Shown here: in pieces, positions 4,141-9,285 of the stretch | How the letters are laid out: the number at the start of each line of letters is the position of its first letter | Numbering within the stretch: position 1 is the stretch's first letter | NCBI GenBank assembly: GCA_031260615.1 | Contig: JAISLG010000032.1 | Coordinates: 1 to 9,285 of the forward strand | Length of the DNA stretch: 9,285 bases | Direction: 5' to 3' | Origin: Oscillospiraceae bacterium | Lineage (GTDB): Bacteria; Bacillota; Clostridia; Oscillospirales; Ruminococcaceae | Translations under genes and position numbers: made by a program | The notes under the pieces: generated by a model | Databases searched by the model: none | What the model was told of the DNA's origin: nothing | What the model saw: only the letters and a program-made list of their open reading frames with translations

Positions 4141-5442
4141 ATGAAGATATTATCTTGTCTGCTGTCTATTGCGGTAGTTCTGTCAAGTATGGTGTTCCCC
4201 GTATGCGCCGATAATACCCGATTTTTGACGGCGTGGGAGTTGCAGTCTGAACTGCGAGCGGGTATCAATATCGGGAACTCGCTGGACGCGTTTCAAGGGG
4301 CTGGTATCGCCGATTACGGGGTCGGGCAGGAAACGTATTGGGGTAACCCGAGGATTACACGCGAGTTGTTACAAGCATTTGCCGATAAGGGGTTTAGTAC
4401 AGTGCGGTTGCCTGTTACTTGGTCAACGCATACAACAGGGGATTATGTCATAGACTCCGCGTGGCTTGCCCGTGTTAAAGAAGTAGTGGAGATTGCGCTC
4501 GATGAGGGTTTCTATGTTATACTGAACTCCCACCACGACAGTTATGACGTGAACCCCAATAATACCGACCGACTCGAATACGAAAAAGTAGCGGACGAGG
4601 TATCGGCAATTTGGGCGCAGGTTGCCCCGTATTTTAAGGATTACCCCGACACCCTCGTCTTTGAAACAATGAATGAGCCGAATAACCCGAACGGTTGGAC
4701 TTGGTATAATGGGAAAAACCCCGACCCACAACTCGTAGACGCGGTTAATCGCCTTAATTCAGACGCGTATAATATTATCCGAAACAGCGGCGGCAACAAC
4801 GACAAGCGCAATATAATATTCGCAACGGCAGGGGCAAGCATTGAAGGGTTAAATGCCATTACGGACGTACCCGACGAGCATATACTGTTCGAGGTACACC
4901 TGTACCCGAACGCGGAAGTCGCATCGGGTGAAACTACGAAAATAGTACACACGGCGGACGAAATAGCAGAGATACAAGCGCGTATCGGCGCGCCTGTCGT
5001 AATAGATGAATGTGGTTTTATATCCGATTGGGACAGTTCGTATGCGGAGGACGGGGATAGGAGTATTGTCGCGGCAAAGGTTATGTTCGAGGCGTTGTCT
5101 AAGTATGGTATACCGTCCGCGTTGTGGGACAACGGCTACGGATTCGGCATACTCGACCGTAAAACATACGAATACAAGAACGGCACAGCGGAAGGGGTTG
5201 CACTCGCCGCGCTTAACGCTTACGGGGTGCGTAACCCGAACCAACCGAAACTCGGCGACATAGACAATGACGGGTATTTGACTGTAATGGACATTGTATT
5301 ATACAAACAATCCCTCGCAAATTGGACGTCCGCTCCGAAATTATCCGACATAATAAACATCGCGGATATTGACGGGGACGGAAAAACAGATATACTTGAT
5401 GTTGTATTATTGACACGGGAAGTGATACAGGCACACGCATAA
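4141..5442 (+). CDS. Secreted GH5 (subfamily 4-like) endoglucanase with C-terminal type I dockerin
   Basis: 433 residues. Residues 1-23 form a signal peptide (hydrophobic LLSIAVVLSSMVFPVCA). The GH5 barrel covers about 35-362: GINIGNSLDAF (41-51), ETYWGNPRIT, GFSTVRLPVTW (Arg89), VILNSHHDSY with His131-132, VFETMNEPN with acid/base Glu179, EVHLYP (251-256), PVVIDECG with nucleophile Glu290 (GEFG is more usual) and ALWDNGYG with Trp329. The pattern best fits GH5_4 beta-glucanases, which cleave cellulose, xyloglucan or mixed-linkage glucan internally; the exact substrate cannot be told. After a short linker (NPNQPK), a dockerin follows (372-430): two calcium loops DIDNDGYLTVMD and DIDGDGKTDILD, each with a helix (IVLYKQSL, VVLLTREVI). 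It should dock to a cohesin on a scaffoldin, here not encoded. Upstream lies a repeat-rich leader; the next gene follows after 19 bp. Confidence 0.95.
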   Translation: MKILSCLLSIAVVLSSMVFPVCADNTRFLTAWELQSELRAGINIGNSLDAFQGAGIADYGVGQETYWGNPRITRELLQAFADKGFSTVRLPVTWSTHTTGDYVIDSAWLARVKEVVEIALDEGFYVILNSHHDSYDVNPNNTDRLEYEKVADEVSAIWAQVAPYFKDYPDTLVFETMNEPNNPNGWTWYNGKNPDPQLVDAVNRLNSDAYNIIRNSGGNNDKRNIIFATAGASIEGLNAITDVPDEHILFEVHLYPNAEVASGETTKIVHTADEIAEIQARIGAPVVIDECGFISDWDSSYAEDGDRSIVAAKVMFEALSKYGIPSALWDNGYGFGILDRKTYEYKNGTAEGVALAALNAYGVRNPNQPKLGDIDNDGYLTVMDIVLYKQSLANWTSAPKLSDIINIADIDGDGKTDILDVVLLTREVIQAHA

Positions 5443-5452
5443 TTTTTGAAAC

Positions 5453-5456
5453 GGAG
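5453..5456 (+). promoter_or_regulatory. Shine-Dalgarno for a TTG start
   Basis: GGAG within AAACGGAG, 5 bp before TTG 5462. It supports TTG as the start of the AI-2E family gene; no in-frame ATG is found near the N-terminus. Confidence 0.65.
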
Positions 5457-5461
5457 TTAGT

Positions 5462-6709
5462 TTGAAATTAGAACAAAACCAACGATATTTTACCGTTGCA
5501 CTGTATGCCCTTTGCACGATAGTGTTAAGTGGCATATTACTCGCGATTTTCACAAACTTTGACACGGCGTTGGGGGCAATACGCACGTTCGTCGGGGTAT
5601 TGTCGCCCGTATGGCGCGGCGCGATACTCGCGTATTTGCTGAATCCGATTATGCTACTCTACGAAAACAAAATGTTACGCAAACTCAAACTGAAATCCGT
5701 TACACCGAAACAGAAATCCCGTTTGCGCGGCTTGACAGTATTTTTAACCGCCGCTACGACACTCTTACTAATCGGCTTGTTAATGCGGTTTGTAGTACCG
5801 CAAGTGCTTGCGGGGGTAACCGCGATTGCAGTACGGTTAAACGCGGATGGCATCAACCTTTACTTCGACAATATCGTAAAATTTTTCGCCGACAGGTTCG
5901 GTGAAACATCGACTTTCGCAATGACAACAAAAGATTTCCTCGATTCGGCAAGGGGTTCCGTTCTCGACTTCTGGAACAATATGGCATCGAAAATCGACTT
6001 GTCGATACTGACATCGGACACGGGTAAGAAAATACTCGGGGGAGTATTCGGAGCGGTGTCGAGCGTACTTGATTTTGTGGTTGCGTTTGTAATCGCGATA
6101 AATATGCTGTTGTCCAAAGAGATACTGCAAATGCAGTTCAAAAAGATATTCTATGCGTTCCTCAAAAAGGACATAGTAGTCCGCGCATTTGAAATCCTAT
6201 CCAAGACGAATCTGATATTCCGCAAATATATGGTAGCAATCCTCCTTGACGCGTGCATAGTGGGGTCGATTACATTTATCGGCTGTACGATATTAGGCGT
6301 GAAATACGCGTTACTTGTGGGCGTAATGGTGGGTGTGACGAACATAATACCATTCTTTGGACCATTCATCGGGGGTATCCCCTCCGCGCTGTTGATATTG
6401 GCGCAAAGCCCGTTGTTGGCACTCTACTTCGTGATATTTATGCTTATCGTACAACAGGTGGACGGGAACATTTTTGTACCGTTGATACAGGGCGATGCAA
6501 CAGGCTTGCCTGCGGTATGGGTACTCGCCTCGGTAGTAATCGGGGGTGGAGTGTTCGGCTTTTGGGGCTTGGTATGCGCCGTTCCCGTATCGGCAGTGTT
6601 ATATATGCTGTTCAAGGAAACGGCAGAAAATCGGTTGCGCAAGCGTAACTTGCCCGTTGACAGCGTGGACTACGCGGAGGGCGCACCGCACATTGATGAG
6701 GAATTTTAG
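5462..6709 (+). CDS. AI-2E family (PerM/TqsA-like) transporter
   Basis: 415 residues from TTG 5462. This polytopic membrane protein has the family layout. Hydrophobic segments lie near 11-30, 45-65 and 91-115. An extended polar region (about 120-190) follows, probably outside the membrane core, then segments near 195-220, 256-280, 283-305, 306-333 and 352-385, and an acidic C-tail (PHIDEEF). Conserved marks are SPVWRGAILAYLLNPI (48-63), NIIPFFGPFIGGIP (294-307), QQVDGNIFVPLIQG (331-344) and GGGVFGFWGLVCAVPVSAV (361-379). Family members have been linked to autoinducer-2 export or Na+/H+ exchange, but most are uncharacterised; the substrate here is unknown. The gene follows the dockerin-GH5 gene by 19 bp with no terminator between, so co-transcription is likely, although a functional link is not evident. 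It ends with TAG; the other complete genes here use TAA. Confidence 0.92.
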   Translation: MKLEQNQRYFTVALYALCTIVLSGILLAIFTNFDTALGAIRTFVGVLSPVWRGAILAYLLNPIMLLYENKMLRKLKLKSVTPKQKSRLRGLTVFLTAATTLLLIGLLMRFVVPQVLAGVTAIAVRLNADGINLYFDNIVKFFADRFGETSTFAMTTKDFLDSARGSVLDFWNNMASKIDLSILTSDTGKKILGGVFGAVSSVLDFVVAFVIAINMLLSKEILQMQFKKIFYAFLKKDIVVRAFEILSKTNLIFRKYMVAILLDACIVGSITFIGCTILGVKYALLVGVMVGVTNIIPFFGPFIGGIPSALLILAQSPLLALYFVIFMLIVQQVDGNIFVPLIQGDATGLPAVWVLASVVIGGGVFGFWGLVCAVPVSAVLYMLFKETAENRLRKRNLPVDSVDYAEGAPHIDEEF

Positions 6710-6800
6710 GACACAGACAGGCACAGGCTATGGTTAGGCACGGCTTGTATACGACAAGGGTTATCACTTTGAATGCCATTTATTACCATACAACCTTCTT

Positions 6801-6826
6801 GTAGGGTGCGATGTTCACATCGCACC
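6801..6826 (+). repeat. GTAGGG-headed palindrome 4
   Basis: GTAG followed by GGTGCGATGT (6805-6814), TC, ACATCGCACC (6817-6826): a 10-bp perfect stem in the 171 bp gap between the AI-2E gene and secA. It stands alone, without the A/T hairpin part of the larger element. No T-tract follows on either strand, so it is not an obvious terminator. Confidence 0.85.
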
Positions 6827-6869
6827 GCCCCACATTAAAAAAATAATATAAACCAAATTTTACCAAACA

Positions 6870-6875
6870 AAAGGA
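6870..6875 (+). promoter_or_regulatory. Ribosome binding site of secA
   Basis: AAAGGA within CAAAAGGAAACC, 5 bp before ATG 6881. The A/T-rich stretch just upstream (6836-6860) could hold a -10 region, but I find no convincing -35 match. Confidence 0.65.
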
Positions 6876-6880
6876 AACCA

Positions 6881-9285
6881 ATGGGACTTATATCGAGTTT
6901 ATTCGGGAGTTACTCCCAAAAGGAAGTCAAGCGCATTGAACCGCTTAAACAGGCAACCCTCGACCTCGAACAAAAATACGCGGCTATGGACGATAAAACA
7001 TTGTCGGAGCAAACGGAGAAACTCAAAGGGCGACTCGAACTTAATGAAACGCTTGATGATATACTCCCCGACGCGTTCGCCGTCTGCCGTGAGGCAATGT
7101 GGCGCATAATCCACATCAAACCATATCCCGTACAGATACTCGGCGGTATCGTCCTCCACCAAGGACGTATCGCGGAAATGAAAACGGGTGAGGGTAAAAC
7201 ATTCGTTGCCGCACTACCCGCGTATCTTAACGCGTTGTCGGGGAAAGGCGTAAGTGTCGTAACCGTCAATGACTACCTTGCAAAATACGGCTCGGAGCAA
7301 ATCGGGCGAGTATTACGTTTCCTCGGAATGACTTGCGGACTCGTATCGCACGACCTCAGAAATGATAAACGGCGCGAGGCGTATAACGCGGATGTGACAT
7401 ACCTCACCAACAGCGAATTCGGGTTTGACTACCTCCGCGATAATATGGCGGTGCGCGCCTCCGACCGCGTTCAGCGTGGGCTTAACTTCGCAATCGTGGA
7501 CGAGGTGGACAGTATACTGATAGACGAGGCAAGGACTCCGCTTATTATATCGGGGCGCGGCGAGAAATCCTCCGACCTATACGAAAAAGCGGACAAACTC
7601 GCTAAAAAACTCAAATGTATGAAGGTCAAAGAACTCGATAATAAACAAGACGAGGACGCAAAATACGGCGAATACGACTACATCGTGGACGAGAAAGCAA
7701 AGACTTGTACGTTACTTCCGCGCGGTGTCAAACGCGCCGAGGAATACTTCGGTGTCGAAAACCTGATGGACGAGGAGAATTTAACCCTCTACCACCATAT
7801 GAACCAAGCGATACGCGCGTATGGGATTATGACACTTGATGTGGATTACGTTGTGCAGAATGACGAAGTTATGATTGTGGACGAGTTCACGGGGCGTATT
7901 ATGGAGGGCAGACGGTATAATGAGGGCTTGCATCAGGCTATCGAGGCGAAAGAGGGCATTAAAATTAAGCACGAGAGTAAAACCCTTGCTACTGTTACCT
8001 ATCAGAATTTCTTCCGCCTGTTCAGCAAATTGTCGGGTATGACGGGTACGGCAATGACAGAGGAAGCCGAGTTTAGGAGCATATATTCGCTTGACGTCGT
8101 GGAGATACCCACCAATAAATCTATGGTGCGGAAAGACCACCACGACCAAGTATACAAAACCGAGGAAGGCAAGTTCAAAGCAATAATCGAACAAGTAGCC
8201 GAGGCGCACGAATACCACCAACCCGTACTCCTCGGTACGGTATCAATCGACAAGTCCGAAAAATTATCCGACCTCCTCACCAAGCGCGGAATACCCCACA
8301 AAGTATTGAACGCGAAATTCCACGAGAAAGAGGCGGAAATAGTCGCGCAGGCAGGCAAAAAAGACGCGGTAACAGTCGCAACAAATATGGCAGGGCGCGG
8401 TACGGATATTATGCTCGGCGGTAACGCGGAGTTCCTCGCGCGGAGCGATATGCGGAAGATACGCGTCGGGGATTTAGTCGATTTCAAAGACGTTGCGCCG
8501 CACCTCATAACACTCGTTAAGAGTGTCGCTAAGGCGTATCTGACGGACGATATGATATTCGAGGCAATGGGTTTCGCCGAAACCGAAAACCCGATTATTC
8601 TCGCGGCACGCGACAAATACAAGGAACTGTACGAGAAGTATAAACAAGAGATTGCACCCGAGGCGGAGGAAGTCCGCGAGGCGGGCGGATTGTTCGTAAT
8701 CGGTTCGGAACGCCACGAGAGCCGCCGTATCGACAATCAGTTGCGCGGTCGTTCGGGGCGGCAAGGCGACCCCGGGGAAAGTAGATTCTATATTTCCCTC
8801 GAAGATGATTTAATGCGGATATTCGGCGGCGAAAAATTACAGCGTATGATGAATATGATTGGGCTTCCCGAGGACCAGCCAATCGAGGCGAGTATCCTTA
8901 CTAAGTCCATTGAATCCGCGCAGAAAAAAGTAGAGGGGCAGAATTTCTCAACGCGTAAGCACGTCCTCGACTTTGACGACGTTATGAACGAACAGCGCAA
9001 AACCGTGTACAAGCAGCGTAATATGGTACTCGACGGCGGCGACGTGTCCGAGTATATTAAGGAAATGCTCGCCGCGGCAATGGAAAACACGGTAAATCAA
9101 TATTGCACGGGCGACATACCCGACGACTGGAACTGGGAAGGTCTCCGTATGTCGTGGTTCGGGGTACTCACCTCGGAGGACGACTTCAAGTATGATGAGG
9201 ACGAGATAAACGACATTACCAAGAAAACGCTTATCAAGGAACTCACCGACCGCGCCTTTGAATTGTATCGCGAAAAAGAGGACGC
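6881..9285 (+). CDS. secA: Preprotein translocase ATPase SecA (3' truncated by window end)
   Basis: 801 codons are visible without a stop; the C-terminus is cut off by the window. SecA drives Sec-dependent export through SecYEG by ATP hydrolysis. Motifs in order: N-terminal MGLISSLFGS; VQILGGIVLHQGRIAEMKTG (96 region) leading into Walker A TGEGKT with Lys106; TVNDYLAKY; FGFDYLRDNM; Walker B-type VDEVDSILIDEART (Asp207-Glu208); preprotein cross-linking domain (about 230-360) with IVDEFTGR and EGLHQAIEAKEG; LSGMTGTAMTEEAEF; ATNMAGRGTDIMLGG; GLFVIGSERHESRRIDNQLR followed by GRSGRQGDPGESRFY; and the helical scaffold region with LDFDDVMNEQRKTVY. A long insert lies between GGNAEFLA and GGLFVIG (about 90 residues, with IRVGDLVDFKDVAPHL and LAARDKYKELYEKYKQE), resembling the clostridial form but somewhat longer. 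All conserved ATPase motifs are intact. It probably has its own transcription start in the 171 bp gap. Confidence 0.97.
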   Translation, partial: MGLISSLFGSYSQKEVKRIEPLKQATLDLEQKYAAMDDKTLSEQTEKLKGRLELNETLDDILPDAFAVCREAMWRIIHIKPYPVQILGGIVLHQGRIAEMKTGEGKTFVAALPAYLNALSGKGVSVVTVNDYLAKYGSEQIGRVLRFLGMTCGLVSHDLRNDKRREAYNADVTYLTNSEFGFDYLRDNMAVRASDRVQRGLNFAIVDEVDSILIDEARTPLIISGRGEKSSDLYEKADKLAKKLKCMKVKELDNKQDEDAKYGEYDYIVDEKAKTCTLLPRGVKRAEEYFGVENLMDEENLTLYHHMNQAIRAYGIMTLDVDYVVQNDEVMIVDEFTGRIMEGRRYNEGLHQAIEAKEGIKIKHESKTLATVTYQNFFRLFSKLSGMTGTAMTEEAEFRSIYSLDVVEIPTNKSMVRKDHHDQVYKTEEGKFKAIIEQVAEAHEYHQPVLLGTVSIDKSEKLSDLLTKRGIPHKVLNAKFHEKEAEIVAQAGKKDAVTVATNMAGRGTDIMLGGNAEFLARSDMRKIRVGDLVDFKDVAPHLITLVKSVAKAYLTDDMIFEAMGFAETENPIILAARDKYKELYEKYKQEIAPEAEEVREAGGLFVIGSERHESRRIDNQLRGRSGRQGDPGESRFYISLEDDLMRIFGGEKLQRMMNMIGLPEDQPIEASILTKSIESAQKKVEGQNFSTRKHVLDFDDVMNEQRKTVYKQRNMVLDGGDVSEYIKEMLAAAMENTVNQYCTGDIPDDWNWEGLRMSWFGVLTSEDDFKYDEDEINDITKKTLIKELTDRAFELYREKED

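Noticed and set aside
3304..4268. Several minus-strand ORFs covering the 3' part of gpsA and the repeat region, with Pro/Leu/Cys-rich translations.
   Set aside because: The repetitive translations follow from the GGGCAAR and 26-bp arrays read backwards and from antisense gpsA. No ribosome binding sites and no family resemblance.
8002..8736. A 244-codon minus-strand ORF.
   Set aside because: It lies fully antisense to the conserved secA frame; its Ser/Arg-rich translation is typical of an antisense shadow.

Overview
The window reads as a chromosomal segment from a Gram-positive, probably clostridial (Oscillospirales/Ruminococcaceae-like) bacterium. The reasons are two Cys-lipoprotein cyclophilins with short signal peptides, a GH5 cellulase ending in a type I dockerin, TTG start codons behind good Shine-Dalgarno sequences, and a clostridial-looking SecA. 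This assignment is inference from protein character; no rRNA or marker tree is available. All genes lie on the + strand.

Layout: (1) 1-465 is the 3' end of an unrecognised, probably exported protein with a long Thr/Pro-rich C-terminal tail. (2) 528-1424 and 1461-2291 are tandem cyclophilin-type peptidyl-prolyl isomerase lipoproteins; the first has a divergent active site, the second is near-canonical. (3) 2292-2750 is non-coding and almost filled by two tandem copies of a ~208 bp element. Each copy has a perfect A/T-rich hairpin at one end and a GTAGGG-headed palindrome at the other. (4) 2751-3761 is gpsA (glycerol-3-phosphate dehydrogenase), with a shortened glycine-rich nucleotide loop. (5) 3762-4140 is a repeat-dense non-coding stretch: GGGCAAR heptads with G-quadruplex potential, three 26-bp units, a GTAGGG palindrome, an 11-bp duplication, an inverted diverged copy of the ~208 bp element, and an 11-bp periodic tract running up to the next gene. 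(6) 4141-5442 is a secreted GH5 glucanase with a dockerin, followed after 19 bp by (7) 5462-6709, an AI-2E family membrane protein. (8) 6710-6880 is a short intergenic region with a fourth GTAGGG palindrome. (9) 6881-9285 is secA, running off the window end.

The genes do not form one pathway. The first three may form one envelope/secretion-related transcription unit (folding of exported proteins). GH5 and the AI-2E protein are close enough to be co-transcribed. gpsA and secA are housekeeping genes. SecA would export the cellulase and deliver the lipoproteins to the membrane, but that is general biology, not a linked system.

I see no defence system, biosynthetic cluster, tRNA, rRNA, CRISPR array or transposase. 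The most noteworthy material is the intergenic repeat family: a modular, hairpin-bearing element in three copies. Its stem is one base pair shorter in the inverted copy, with matching loss in both arms.
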